A stretch of 64,000 bases of DNA from JAAFIP01 sp963775085 (GCA_963775085.1 CAVZHO010000006.1:336417-400416), one strand, 5' to 3'. Positions 15,490 through 27,952 are shown, counted from the first letter of the stretch. The notes: a model not told the origin generated them from the letters alone. Numbers and translations are program-made.

Positions 15490-16500
15490 ATGATCGAACG
15501 CATGCTTTGGCACCCTGTCGCTTTATCGTCTGCTGTGGCGGACAAGCCCGTGGGCGTGACGCTGCTGGGCGAGGCGGTGGTGCTGTGGCGGGATGCTGAG
15601 GGCGCTGCGCATGCCTGGGCGGACAAGTGCCCGCACCGGGGGGCCAAGCTCTCGAAGGGTCGGTTGCAGGCCACTGCACAGGGCAGCGCGCTGGAGTGCG
15701 CCTACCATGGCTGGCAGTTTGGCGGCTCGGGGCTGTGCAGCTTGGTGCCTGCCCTGCCCAGTTTTGTGCCACCGGCCAGCCACTGCGTCAAGACGTTTGC
15801 CGCGCGCGAGGCCTATGGGCTGGTGTGGGTGCAGCTTGACAGCGCCCGCACCGCGCTGCCGCTGCTGGGCGCGGCGCAGGATGCGCGGCTGCGCACGGTG
15901 CAGTGCGGGCCGTATGACGTGGCCACCAGCGCGCCGCGCGTCGTAGAAAACTTTTTGGACATGGCGCACTTTGGTTTTGTGCACGAGGGCTACCTGGGCG
16001 CGCGCGATGCCACCGCCATGGTGGACTACACCGTGGAGCGCACGGCGCACGGCATTCGCGCCACCGGCTGCCGTGCCTGGCAGCCGCAGGCTAGCGCGCA
16101 GGCCACCAGCGGCGTGCAGGTGAGCTACACCTACGAGGTGGTGTCCCCCTACTGCGCAATGCTCACCAAGGTGCCCGAAGTGGTGGAGGTGGAGGGCAAG
16201 GCGGTCGATGACAAAGCCGCCGACTGGCGCGAGTACATTGCGCTTTGGGTTTGCCCCATCACGCCCGAGACCAGCCGGGTGTGGTTTACCTACGCGGTGG
16301 CTGATTTTGAAAGCCCAGACAAAGTACTGCAAGACTTTCAAGACACGATATTTTTACAAGACAAGCCCATTTTGGAATCACAAACGCCCGCCAGGCTGCC
16401 ACTCGACTTACGCGCTGAGCTGCACTCCCCTGCGGATAAAGCCTCGTCGGCCTACCGCCGGTATTTACAGGACGGTGGCATTACCTTTGGAGTGTGTTGA
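15490..16500 (+). CDS. Rieske non-heme iron oxygenase, candidate purine hydroxylase (HpxD-like)
   Basis: 336 aa. The N-terminal Rieske [2Fe-2S] site CPHRGAKLSKG ... CAYHGWQF (CxH-x~17-CxxH) lies at ~38-65. The C-terminal catalytic domain has NFLDMAHFGFVHEGYLG with the likely iron-site His/Asp pattern near 150. Alpha subunits of this size serve VanA-like O-demethylases, and also HpxD, which with HpxE oxidises hypoxanthine in Klebsiella. The stop overlaps the adenine deaminase start (TGATG), and a purine-type ABC transporter precedes it, so oxidation of hypoxanthine or another purine is a reasonable inference. No reductase gene is nearby. The ATG at 15490 is preferred over a TTG at 15454. Confidence 0.82.
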   Translation: MIERMLWHPVALSSAVADKPVGVTLLGEAVVLWRDAEGAAHAWADKCPHRGAKLSKGRLQATAQGSALECAYHGWQFGGSGLCSLVPALPSFVPPASHCVKTFAAREAYGLVWVQLDSARTALPLLGAAQDARLRTVQCGPYDVATSAPRVVENFLDMAHFGFVHEGYLGARDATAMVDYTVERTAHGIRATGCRAWQPQASAQATSGVQVSYTYEVVSPYCAMLTKVPEVVEVEGKAVDDKAADWREYIALWVCPITPETSRVWFTYAVADFESPDKVLQDFQDTIFLQDKPILESQTPARLPLDLRAELHSPADKASSAYRRYLQDGGITFGVC

Positions 16501-17543
16501 TGCATCACCTCAAGCCCATTGCGCCCGACCGCCTGCCCGCGCTGCTGCGCTGCATGCCTAAAGCCGAGCTGCATATCCATATTGAAGGCTCGCTGGAGCC
16601 GGAGCTGATTTTTAAACTGGCACAGCGCAATGGCCTGGCGCTGCCCTATGCCAACATAGCGGATTTGCGCAAGGCCTACGCGTTTACGAACTTGCAAAGC
16701 TTCTTGGACATCTACTACGCAGGTGCCTCGGTACTGCTGAAAGAGCAAGACTTCTACGATATGGCCCAAGCCTACTTTGCCCAAGCAGCGATGGATAACG
16801 TGGTGCGAGCCGAGATATTTTTCGACCCCCAAACCCATACCGCACGCGGTGTGGCGATGGAGACGGTGATCAACGGTCTGCACCGCGCCTGCGTGGATGC
16901 CAAGGTAGAGCACAACCTAGATGCGGCGTTGATCCTGTGCTTTTTGCGCCACCTCAGCGAGCAGGAGGCCTTTGAAACGCTGGAGCAGGCACTGCCCTAT
17001 CGAGACAAATTTATCGGCATCGGCCTGGACAGTGCCGAGCTGGGTAACCCGCCCGAGAAGTTTGCCAAGGTCTTTAAACGCTGCAAAGCGCTGGGCTTTC
17101 ATCTGGTAGCCCACGCAGGCGAAGAAGGCCCGCCCGCCTATGTGTGGAGCGCGCTGGATGTGCTGAAAGTAGAGCGCATCGACCATGGCGTGCAGTCCAG
17201 CCAAGACGCGCTGCTGATGCAGCGTCTGGCTAAAGATCGCATTCCACTCACCGTCTGCCCCTTGAGCAACCTCAAGCTGTGCGTGGTGCCCACGTTGGCT
17301 GACCACAACCTAAAGCATTTGCTGGACGCAGGCCTGTGCGCCATGGTCAACTCCGACGACCCGGCGTATTTTGGTGGCTATATCAACGACAACTTCACCC
17401 AAACCTTTGCGGCCATGGGCCTTACTGCGCAGCACGCCTACCAATTGGCCTGCAACAGCTTTGAGGCCAGCTTTGTCAGTGCCCAGGAAAAGCGCCGGTA
17501 CCTCGATCAGGTGAGCGAGGCGTTCGAGCGCTTTGAGGCATAG
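16500..17543 (+). CDS. Adenine deaminase (adenosine deaminase family, type 2)
   Basis: 347 aa amidohydrolase-fold enzyme, expected to turn adenine into hypoxanthine and ammonia. Zinc site: HIHIEG near residue 20, HAGEEG near 203, catalytic Glu in that motif, and the SDDPAYFGGY ligand loop near 285. The last motif and the segments RKAYAFTNLQSFLDIYYAGA and FFDPQTHTARG match the Pseudomonas-type adenine deaminases rather than true adenosine deaminases, judged from memory. Translation is coupled to the Rieske gene through a 1-nt TGATG overlap. An in-frame GTG 6 nt upstream is a weaker alternative start. Confidence 0.88.
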   Translation: MHHLKPIAPDRLPALLRCMPKAELHIHIEGSLEPELIFKLAQRNGLALPYANIADLRKAYAFTNLQSFLDIYYAGASVLLKEQDFYDMAQAYFAQAAMDNVVRAEIFFDPQTHTARGVAMETVINGLHRACVDAKVEHNLDAALILCFLRHLSEQEAFETLEQALPYRDKFIGIGLDSAELGNPPEKFAKVFKRCKALGFHLVAHAGEEGPPAYVWSALDVLKVERIDHGVQSSQDALLMQRLAKDRIPLTVCPLSNLKLCVVPTLADHNLKHLLDAGLCAMVNSDDPAYFGGYINDNFTQTFAAMGLTAQHAYQLACNSFEASFVSAQEKRRYLDQVSEAFERFEA

Positions 17544-17556
17544 CAATTGCTACGGG

Positions 17557-18075
17557 TCATTTCACCCATTTTTGCAAAAACACGGCTTGTCCTGCGGCGG
17601 GGTCGAGCTGGTAGGCGGCAAAACCAAAGCGGTTGTAGCTTTTTAACGCAACGGTGTTGCCGCTGAGTACCTCAAGCGTGATCTTGCAAGCGCCGCGCGC
17701 TATGGCTTCCTCTTCTACGGCTTGCATCAGCCTCTGGCCCACACCACAGCCGCGCGCGCTGTCGTGCACGGACAGGTCGTGGATATTGACCAGGGGCTGG
17801 GCTTTGAAGGTGCTGTAAGCCTCAAAGCAATTGACCAAGCCTAAGGGCTGATCGCCCTGCCACGCGATAAAGCTGAAGGCGTAGGGGCGGGCAGCCAAAT
17901 CGTCACATAGCCGCGTCAGCGTTTCGGGTGCCAAAGCGGTGCCACCGCCCATCGGATCGCGGGCATAGCCGTCCAGCAGGGTAGTGATGGCGGCGCGGTC
18001 AGCCGTCAACAGGTAGTTGGCGCGGCGTACCTGCACTGGGGCGGCGGTAGCTGTACTGGTGTGAGGGGAGGGCAT
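17557..18075 (-). CDS. GNAT family N-acetyltransferase
   Basis: 172 aa. Acetyl-CoA-binding motif A is clear: NIHDLSVHDSARGCGVGQRLM with the R-G-x-G-x-G/A-like loop near residue 108, then motif B in LEVLSGNTVALKSYNRFGF. The substrate is unknown. The ATG at 18075 is preferred (GGGGAGGG just upstream) over longer in-frame extension to 18126, which would run into the divergent VOC gene's leader. Confidence 0.85.
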   Translation of the reverse strand: MPSPHTSTATAAPVQVRRANYLLTADRAAITTLLDGYARDPMGGGTALAPETLTRLCDDLAARPYAFSFIAWQGDQPLGLVNCFEAYSTFKAQPLVNIHDLSVHDSARGCGVGQRLMQAVEEEAIARGACKITLEVLSGNTVALKSYNRFGFAAYQLDPAAGQAVFLQKWVK

Positions 18076-18140
18076 GGGGTATTCCAATTTTGATGCGGCA
18101 GACCTATACTTTACAGCCCACTTCATCCAGGAGACATGCC

Positions 18141-18956
18141 ATGGCTACCCCAAATACTGCGACCTCCACTACCACTGCCACTGCCACTACCAGTGCCAAC
18201 CCGTTTGTCTGGTACGAGCTGATGACCAGCGATGCGCAAGGCGCCCAAGCGTTTTATACCCAGGTGGTGGGCTGGTCCGCCAAAGATGCGGGCATGCCCG
18301 GCATGGCCTATACGATTTGCTCGGTTGGCACGGCCATGGTCAGTGGCATGATGGCCATCACGCCCGAGATGCGCGCCATGGGCGTAAAGCCGGGCTGGAG
18401 CGGCTATGTGAGCGTAAATGACGTGGATGCCTATGCCCGGCGCGTCAAGGCAGAGGGCGGCGCGGTGCACCAACCGCCCGAAGATATTCCCGGTGTGGGG
18501 CGCTTCGCCGTGGTGGCCGACCCGCAAGGAGCGGTGTTTGTCCTGTTCAAAGGCAATGGCGAGCCCGACCCAACGCCAGCAGCGCCCGGCGCGAGCGGCA
18601 CCATTGGCTGGCACGAGCTGTATGCCAATGATGGCGCCAGCGCCTTCGCGTTTTATGCCAAGCTGTTCGGCTGGACTCCAACCCGCGCGATGGACATGGG
18701 CCCGATGGGTATGTACCAAATATTTGCCACCGGTGGTGCGGATGTGGGCGGCATGATGACCAAGCCGCCCGAGATGCCCGTGCCCGGCTGGTTGTACTAC
18801 TTCAGGGTCGATGCGATCGACGCTGCCATGGTGCGCGTGACGCAAAACGGCGGCAAGGTGCTGATGGGTCCGCAGGAGGTGCCGGGCGATGATTGGATCC
18901 TGCAGTGCCTGGACCCGCAAGGGGCCATGTTTGCACTGGTGGCCCCCAAGCGCTGA
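18141..18956 (+). CDS. Two-domain VOC (glyoxalase-like) protein
   Basis: 271 aa, two vicinal-oxygen-chelate repeats: residues ~20-130 (FVWYELMTSDAQGAQAFYTQ ... VVADPQGAVFVLFK) and ~150-268 (IGWHELYANDGASAFAFYAK ... CLDPQGAMFALV). It resembles the CFP-30B-type hydroxylase-like proteins of actinobacteria and many proteobacteria; no reaction can be assigned. The ATG at 18141 has AGGAGA 8 nt upstream. The first 20 residues are Thr/Ala-rich and come from an ACTGCC-type microsatellite (about 18165-18200), a possible slippage site. Confidence 0.85.
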   Translation: MATPNTATSTTTATATTSANPFVWYELMTSDAQGAQAFYTQVVGWSAKDAGMPGMAYTICSVGTAMVSGMMAITPEMRAMGVKPGWSGYVSVNDVDAYARRVKAEGGAVHQPPEDIPGVGRFAVVADPQGAVFVLFKGNGEPDPTPAAPGASGTIGWHELYANDGASAFAFYAKLFGWTPTRAMDMGPMGMYQIFATGGADVGGMMTKPPEMPVPGWLYYFRVDAIDAAMVRVTQNGGKVLMGPQEVPGDDWILQCLDPQGAMFALVAPKR

Positions 18957-18962
18957 AGCGGC

Positions 18963-19409
18963 TTACCCCACGATCTCGGGCTCTACCAGCGTCGCCAGCT
19001 GTGCCAGCGACTCCTGCCAGCCCAGGTAGCACATCTCCACAGGGATGACCTCGGGGATGCCTTCTTGAGTGACGTGCAATTCGGTGCCGCACAGTACGGG
19101 TTTAAATGTCACGGTGACCACCATTTCACCGGGCAAATTCGGGTCGTCAAACTTGTCGGTATAAACCAGCTTTTCAAACGGAACCAGCTCGCGGTAGGCA
19201 CCACCAAAGGAGTGGCCCTGGCCCGTGGAAAAGTTGGTAAACGACATCTTGAAGGTGCCGCCCACCTTGGCATCCATGTGGTGCACCTTGCAGGTAAAGC
19301 CGTGCGGCGGCAGCCACTTGGCCATGGCATCGGCCTCCAAAAACGCGCGGTAAACGCGCTCGGGTTGGGTGCGCAGTACGCGGTGCAGTTGGACGGTTCC
19401 GGTGGGCAT
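18963..19409 (-). CDS. SRPBCC / AHSA1-domain protein
   Basis: 148 aa, single START-like ligand-binding fold of the Aha1 C-terminal type: VYRAFLEADAMAKWLPP at the front, VGGTFKMSFTNF in the middle, and a terminal helix GWQESLAQLATLVEP. The ATG at 19409 has GGAG 8 nt before it. Convergent with the VOC gene, 6 bp apart at the stops; proteins of both families are often neighbours. The ligand is unknown. Confidence 0.87.
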   Translation of the reverse strand: MPTGTVQLHRVLRTQPERVYRAFLEADAMAKWLPPHGFTCKVHHMDAKVGGTFKMSFTNFSTGQGHSFGGAYRELVPFEKLVYTDKFDDPNLPGEMVVTVTFKPVLCGTELHVTQEGIPEVIPVEMCYLGWQESLAQLATLVEPEIVG

Positions 19410-19509
19410 GGTCGTTACTCCTTGGGTTTGCCATTGTGTCAAAACTACCGCAATAGTCAACACTTGGCCTTGGGCTAGTAGTTCATCGACCGGTGCCCAT
19501 TTAGCAGTA

Positions 19510-20634
19510 TCAGTTTGCAGCCAAACCGTTTGCGCCCGCAGGTAGACCCGCTACAGTGCCCGGGTTAGACAGACTGGCATCACCGCCGATCCTGAACGAA
19601 GAGATGGTCTGACCGCGTCCATTCAGCACATACAGGTTGCGCCCTGACGCAGAGATGGCCGCATCAATTGGACCCGCGCCCGAAGTGGCGGCAATTCCTT
19701 GCACCAATGACAGTTGCCCCGACTTGGAAACAGCATAGCTACTGACGGTGCCACTGCCCGTATTGGTGACATACGCGTACCGGCTGTTGGGTGTGACTAC
19801 CACCCAGCAGGCGGCCGTTTGTGTGGTGCCCAGGGAGGGGCTGACAACAACCGGGATGGCGGGAGCTGCAGGGTCAAATCGGTACGACGATACGGCACTG
19901 GCGTTGGCCGCACCACCAAAAGCCTCCGACACCAATGCATTGCCCCGGCGGTCAAATGCAAAGCCAAATGGCGTGATGCCGACCGACGCGGTAACCACGG
20001 GGGCATCGATGCTGCCGTTGCCGCGCACGCGGTAGCTGGTGAGTTTGTTGGTGGCTTTTTCGGTTACCAACAAAATGTCGCCATCGGGGCTGAAGCCCAC
20101 TTGCGACGAGGCCGTGCCGCCCGACGCGGAGAGCGGTCGCACACTGCCCGCCAGGGGCACTAAATTTCCCTTGTCATTGCGAAACCCCGCCACATTGCCC
20201 GCGCCTGCAGCGTTGAGCACATAGACAATGCCGTCGTGCTCGGTGACGCTGATGGGACGCAGCCCGCCGGAGTCGACCGTGGACTCAAGTGTTAGCCGAT
20301 CACGGCGCACTGAAAAGGTCGAGACTGTATTGCTCTGCGCGTTGACCACAAATAGATGCTTGCCATTGCCGCTGAGTGTGACGGCGCCCTGGTTGCCCAG
20401 CCCCGTGCCGGTGCCCAGGCCTTGGGTGGCCGCACGCGTCAGCAGCGTCAGTTGGCCATTGCTGTCGGGCGCAAAGACCAGCAGCTCATTGCCAGCGGGT
20501 GAATTGGTGCTGGTAAACACCTTGCCCGCGCGCAAGCCATCGTCGTCCTCGGTGGCATAAGCTGCCAGGCCAATGCTGCTCAGCGCCAGGCTGAGGCCCA
20601 GCAGTTTGAAAGTGTTGCGTCGTGTACTTTGCAT
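19510..20634 (-). CDS. Exported beta-propeller protein (lactonase/YncE-like)
   Basis: 374 aa. An N-terminal export signal has twin Arg (STRRNTFK) before a hydrophobic stretch ending AAYA, so Tat export is possible. The rest forms repeated blades with motifs such as GKHLFVVNAQSNTVSTFSV, NSRYAYVTNTGSGTVSSYAV and GRNLYVLNGRGQTISSFRI, the pattern of 7-bladed lactonase-fold proteins. No catalytic assignment is possible. The start at 20634 follows an AAGGAGAT ribosome binding site. It lies downstream of the two-component operon on the same strand. Confidence 0.85.
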   Translation of the reverse strand: MQSTRRNTFKLLGLSLALSSIGLAAYATEDDDGLRAGKVFTSTNSPAGNELLVFAPDSNGQLTLLTRAATQGLGTGTGLGNQGAVTLSGNGKHLFVVNAQSNTVSTFSVRRDRLTLESTVDSGGLRPISVTEHDGIVYVLNAAGAGNVAGFRNDKGNLVPLAGSVRPLSASGGTASSQVGFSPDGDILLVTEKATNKLTSYRVRGNGSIDAPVVTASVGITPFGFAFDRRGNALVSEAFGGAANASAVSSYRFDPAAPAIPVVVSPSLGTTQTAACWVVVTPNSRYAYVTNTGSGTVSSYAVSKSGQLSLVQGIAATSGAGPIDAAISASGRNLYVLNGRGQTISSFRIGGDASLSNPGTVAGLPAGANGLAAN

Positions 20635-20783
20635 GGAAATATCTCCTTCCGCCTGAAAGAGCGACGGCCTCTGCCACGTTGTGTGACCTAGGTTAGTTCG
20701 TCGCCGGCGGTGCAAAGTTACGTAAGGCTTCTCAACAATTCATGCACATTGATCACGGATTTATCACTGCTTGCAAGCAAACG

Positions 20784-22268
20784 TCAAACGCCCCGCAACA
20801 AGCTGAAGTCAAATCGCGTTCCTCCAGCCAATTCAGAACGGATGCGGATCGCACTGCCATGCAGCTCCAGGATGCGTTTGACTATCGCCAATCCCAAGCC
20901 AGCGCTGTGCCCCGGCTGCACGCTAGGGGTGTCCTGTGCCTGCCAGTAGCGCTCAAACACATGCGGGAGATGCTCTTTGGCAATGCCCACACCGGTGTCA
21001 TGCACACTGACCACCATGCTTGTCTCCTGGGGTTGAATGTCGATGTGGATGCTGCCACCCTGCGGTGTGTAGCGCAGCGCGTTGTCCATCAGGTTTTGCA
21101 GCACCCGCTCTATCAGTGCAATATCGGCGCGCACCATCGCGCTGGCCTGGCAGGTGGCGCTGAGCACCAGCTTGACCTTGGCCTGCTCTGCCTGCAACTG
21201 GTAGGCCTGGGCAACATCGTGCACCAGCTCGGAGAGGCAAAACGATTCCAGGTGCGGCTGCACGCGGCCTGCATCCAGCTTGGACAACTCAAACAAGTCG
21301 CCAATGCGCTTGCCCAGGCTGGCACAGTGGCGCAGCACCACACGCAAATGGGCCTCGCGCTCTGGCGGCGTAAGCAGATGGTTGCGCAGCAGGCAGCGTT
21401 CTACATAGCCCTGGATACTCGCTAAAGGGGTGTGTAGATCATGGGACAGATTGGAGATCAGTTCACGGCGCAGCTGGTCGCTTTGCGCGAGCTGCGCAAA
21501 CTGCTGGGCGATGTGGGCCTGCTGCGCGGTGATGGCATCCGTCAATAACGCGATCTCGCCGCCCCGGGTGCTGTGGTGCTGCATCCAGGGGGCTGCATCG
21601 CGAAAGCTGCGCACCTGCATGGTCAGGCGGTGCAGGGGGCGGGTCAGCACGCTCAATCCCAGTACCAAGGCCACTGCTGCAATGGCTACCGCCAACGCAA
21701 TAGCCAGTGCAGCCTCGCGCAGCGCACTGGAGCGGTCAGAGTCTTGCGCCAGACTGCGTGCGGCCTGGCCGCGCAGCACCACATACAGATAGCCCTGCGG
21801 GCCCAGCGCCGCTACGGAAAACACGTTGCTCTGCACCGGCTCACGCGGATCGTCGCCCAATACTGGCAATGCTATCTGGTGGGGGTTTTTTAGCACCTGC
21901 TGTAGTGGCTCCAAATTCACCTGGTGGCGGGCCAGTGCCACACCATCCAGGGCATGCGCCAGCACGCGTCCGGTGTGGTCCAGCAAATAGACCTCCAAGG
22001 CCGGATTGGCCATCATCACTTGATTGGCCATATCGCGTAGCAAAGGGGCATCTATCTCGCCTAGTGGGGTCAGCAAGGGTCTGGGCTGGTGCTCGGCAAT
22101 GTAGCTGGCCAGGCCCAGGTTCATGCGCTGCGTCCACTCCAGATGGGCCCGGGCCTGGTGCACACGGGTCAGGGCAAGTAGGGCCAGCGCCATCAGCACC
22201 AGCACCGCCAGCGTCAGCGCGCCAATGCGCAGGTGCAGACGTTGCCAGAGCGGCGTGGTGTAGCGCAA
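20784..22268 (-). CDS. Membrane sensor histidine kinase
   Basis: 494 aa. TM1 (~15-35), a periplasmic sensor region (~36-170), TM2 (~185-210), HAMP (~210-265), then HisKA with SNLSHDLHTPLASIQGY (phospho-His near 275) and HATPase_c with N-box NLMDNALRYTPQGG, G1 DTGVGIAKEHL and G2 GHSAGLGLAIVK. It starts 24 bp after the response regulator stop, so the two are one operon (regulator first). The signal is unknown; the flanking secreted propeller proteins suggest an envelope stimulus or target. Confidence 0.93.
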   Translation of the reverse strand: MRYTTPLWQRLHLRIGALTLAVLVLMALALLALTRVHQARAHLEWTQRMNLGLASYIAEHQPRPLLTPLGEIDAPLLRDMANQVMMANPALEVYLLDHTGRVLAHALDGVALARHQVNLEPLQQVLKNPHQIALPVLGDDPREPVQSNVFSVAALGPQGYLYVVLRGQAARSLAQDSDRSSALREAALAIALAVAIAAVALVLGLSVLTRPLHRLTMQVRSFRDAAPWMQHHSTRGGEIALLTDAITAQQAHIAQQFAQLAQSDQLRRELISNLSHDLHTPLASIQGYVERCLLRNHLLTPPEREAHLRVVLRHCASLGKRIGDLFELSKLDAGRVQPHLESFCLSELVHDVAQAYQLQAEQAKVKLVLSATCQASAMVRADIALIERVLQNLMDNALRYTPQGGSIHIDIQPQETSMVVSVHDTGVGIAKEHLPHVFERYWQAQDTPSVQPGHSAGLGLAIVKRILELHGSAIRIRSELAGGTRFDFSLLRGV

Positions 22269-22292
22269 GGTGGGCGGGTCGTCATGGGCTGG

Positions 22293-23060
22293 TCAGATCG
22301 GTGGCTCAAAGCGGTAGCCGGTGCCCCACACCGTCTGGATGTACTGCGCACTGCTGCGGCCATCGCCCAGCTTGCTGCGCAAGCGGTTGATGTGGCTGTT
22401 GACTGTGTGGTCGTAGCCATCGTGGCCATAGCCCCACACCTTTTCCAAAAGTTCGCTGCGCGAAAAAACCCGGCCAGGTTGCTGGGCAAAAAACCATAGC
22501 AAATCCCATTCGCGTGGCGTGAGCACCAGGTGGATGCCCGCCAAGCTGGCGCGGCGGCGCGTGTGGTCCAGGTGCAGGGGCCCGAGTTGCAGCACGTTGT
22601 TGCTGCGCACAGGGTGTGCATCCGTACCTTGGCTAAAGTGGTTGGCCCGTCGCAGCAGCGCCTTGATGCGCGCTTGCAGTTCCAGCATGCTGAACGGTTT
22701 GGTCAAATAGTCGTCGGCTCCCAGCTCCAGGCCCAGCACGCGGTCCAGCTCGGTCACGCGGGCGGTGAGCATCATGATGGGGACATAGCGCCCACGCGCG
22801 CGTATTTCGCGGCACACGTCCAGGCCGCCCAGCTTGGGCAGACGCAAGTCCAGCACGATGGCATCCCAGTGCTCTGCCAGCGCCAGCGCCAGGCCTTGTT
22901 CACCATCGCCGCAGGTGTGCACCTGGGCGGGCAATTCGCCCAGGTGCACCTCCAGCAATTGCGCTAAATCTGCCTCGTCCTCGATCACAAGGATACGCCG
23001 CTGTCGCCCATCAGCAGCCAGAAGAGGCAAGGGGGCTGAGTTGGTGAAAGTCTGGTTCAC
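22293..23060 (-). CDS. OmpR-family response regulator
   Basis: 255 aa. The receiver domain begins after a ~20-residue lead (ILVIEDEADLAQLL), has phospho-Asp in IVLDLRLPKLGGLDV, Thr in MLTAR and Lys in YLTKPFSMLEL. The C-terminal winged helix (~150-255) reads LTPREWDLLWFFAQQPGRVFSRSELLEKVWG ... NSHINRLRSKLG ... VWGTGYRF. Partner of the kinase that follows it. It lies 78 bp downstream of the PD40 lipoprotein gene on the same strand, so all three may be co-transcribed. Confidence 0.95.
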   Translation of the reverse strand: MNQTFTNSAPLPLLAADGRQRRILVIEDEADLAQLLEVHLGELPAQVHTCGDGEQGLALALAEHWDAIVLDLRLPKLGGLDVCREIRARGRYVPIMMLTARVTELDRVLGLELGADDYLTKPFSMLELQARIKALLRRANHFSQGTDAHPVRSNNVLQLGPLHLDHTRRRASLAGIHLVLTPREWDLLWFFAQQPGRVFSRSELLEKVWGYGHDGYDHTVNSHINRLRSKLGDGRSSAQYIQTVWGTGYRFEPPI

Positions 23061-23138
23061 TGTAAAACAGGTTATTCAAATTGAATCAGTCGCGCCAAAC
23101 CCACCAGACCTTACTGGGTACCCGGATAACGTCCAGCC

Positions 23139-24596
23139 TTAACCAGGCGTTTGCACGGCTGGGCGACTCAGCGTTTTGGCGTAGGGACGATAGCGGTACG
23201 CTTCACTCAAGATGGGTCGCACCAGATTGGTGGCATTGGAGTCGTACACGACCGTGCTGCCGTCTCTGGAGAGCAGGGGAAATCTGGACTCGCCATTGGC
23301 TACCAACCCACTGGAGGTGATGTTGGCCAGTTGCTCCTGGCCCGTGCTGACCTGGCGCACGACAACCTCTTGACGGCCGCTGACAAAATAGGGGCGCGTG
23401 TAAGTCAGCAGGCTGCCATCGCCAGAAAAAGACAGTGGTTGCGGAAGCGCTTGCCCCACATCGGCGGCAAACACCAGGTTGATTGCGCCAGAGTCCAGGT
23501 CATTGATATATGCACCTACACCGCCCGCGCTGGTGGGTGCTGTGGAGATAAATGCCAGCTTGCTACCGCCCGCTAAAAATCCTGAGACCGTGTAGTTTTG
23601 AAACGAAGGCGATGCCCCGGCGGGAGATGCCAGGCTAACGGAGCGGCTGGCAATGTTCAGCACAAATACATCCGACCCGCCATTGGTGTCGCCCACAGCC
23701 GGAGCGTTGGCGCGCGAGTTAAATGCCAGCTTGCTACCGTCAGGGGACAACAGCATATTGCTATTGACCGCGCCCTGCGCTACGTCCAGGCTGACCTCGG
23801 GCGACAGGTCTACTAGCGCACCGCTGCCAGTATCTCTTATCAGTGCCCGCGCGGGTCCGTTGGCGACGGTTTCATAGCCACCCAGGTAGGTCGTGGTAGG
23901 CAGCGCTATCAACGCGACGCGGTTGCCGTTGTCCGAGATGGACTGGAAACGATAGCCCGCAATATTTGCAAACGTATTGCGCGGCGGCGCAACATTGGTC
24001 ACTGCCCCGGTGCGCAGGTTTTTCACAAATATGGCAGCTTCAGTGACCACGGGCGGGGAGAACGGATTACTGCCAATGACCTCGGGTGTCATAAAAACGA
24101 TGTGGGTTGCATCGGGCGTCATGCCCAGGCAGGTAGAGGCAATTTGCAGCTGGCCGCCAGAATTATTGGTGCTGACGCGGGCAATTGCCCCGGTGCGCAC
24201 ATTTTTCACAAACACATCGCTGATGTTATTGGTATCGCCCGCCACCAACGCGCTGGAGCTGGAGGTAAAAGCCACCTGCGAGCCGTCGGCAGATATGCCG
24301 CAGTTGGTGCCATCGCTCGCCCGCCCTGTAGCACTGGTGGAGACCAGCGCCAATGCGGCATCCACGGGCACCACGACCGGGTTGGGGTCGGTGGGCGGTG
24401 GTGGGGTTGGCCTGGCTTTGGATTGCTGCGCGGGGGTGGCGCTGCCGCTTGCCAACGCGCTGTCGCCAGCCTGGGCGTTGTCCGTCGTCAAGGCGCTGTC
24501 GTCTGCGCCACCGCCGCCGCACGCGGCCAAGCCCATCAACACAGCCGAAGCCACCGCTGTTCTCAATATGCCGGTAGGTTTAATCTGTCGCATCAT
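23139..24596 (-). CDS. WD40-like (PD40/TolB-type) beta-propeller lipoprotein
   Basis: 485 aa. The lipoprotein signal ends in LAACGGGG (Cys near residue 25), then an Ala/Ser/Pro linker (~35-70) and a TolB-like propeller with repeated blades (CGISADGSQVAFTSSSSALV, LSPDGSKLAFNSRANAPAVG, LSRDGSTVVYDSNATNL). Such proteins are outside-facing and often accompany regulatory or secretion systems; the role is unknown. ATG at 24596 (or 24593) follows AGGAGA. It is the likely first gene of a unit with the response regulator and kinase. Confidence 0.82.
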   Translation of the reverse strand: MMRQIKPTGILRTAVASAVLMGLAACGGGGADDSALTTDNAQAGDSALASGSATPAQQSKARPTPPPPTDPNPVVVPVDAALALVSTSATGRASDGTNCGISADGSQVAFTSSSSALVAGDTNNISDVFVKNVRTGAIARVSTNNSGGQLQIASTCLGMTPDATHIVFMTPEVIGSNPFSPPVVTEAAIFVKNLRTGAVTNVAPPRNTFANIAGYRFQSISDNGNRVALIALPTTTYLGGYETVANGPARALIRDTGSGALVDLSPEVSLDVAQGAVNSNMLLSPDGSKLAFNSRANAPAVGDTNGGSDVFVLNIASRSVSLASPAGASPSFQNYTVSGFLAGGSKLAFISTAPTSAGGVGAYINDLDSGAINLVFAADVGQALPQPLSFSGDGSLLTYTRPYFVSGRQEVVVRQVSTGQEQLANITSSGLVANGESRFPLLSRDGSTVVYDSNATNLVRPILSEAYRYRPYAKTLSRPAVQTPG

Positions 24597-25003
24597 GTAT
24601 CTCCTGCACAGGCAATAGCGCCTTGACACATTGCACCAGCGCGGCTGCGGCAAGTCCTCACCACAAGCAAAAAAGACCGTGATAGGTTCGTGATAAGTGT
24701 GTAAATTGGTATCACTTCTTGCGCTGTCGGAATGTCAAAAGTATATATTTATTCTGTTTTGCGGATGCTTTGCGACAGCCTAAGTGCTCGATAGGACCTC
24801 CGTTGACCGGGAGCGGTAGGCCGTTGGGAAATCGATTTATGCTACGTTTTGAAAGCTACTCGCAACGTATTTAAAATCAAGTTAGTTTCAAGGCCAATTA
24901 AGTGATCAAAATGGTGAAAAAAATGGTACCTCCAGGCAGCGCACCATGCGGCCCGTTCACCACCGGCTAGCCAACCAACTACTGGCAGGTATTGGATAGC
25001 TGA
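24597..25003. other. 407-bp AT-rich intergenic region
   Basis: Lies between the start of the PD40 gene and the end of gcvP. The half next to the PD40 gene is A/T-rich, with the inverted half-sites GTGATA (around 24690) and TATCAC (around 24710) in what should be its promoter. No gene, tRNA or copy of the repeat families was found. Confidence 0.5.
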
Positions 25004-27952
<2,949 letters not shown>

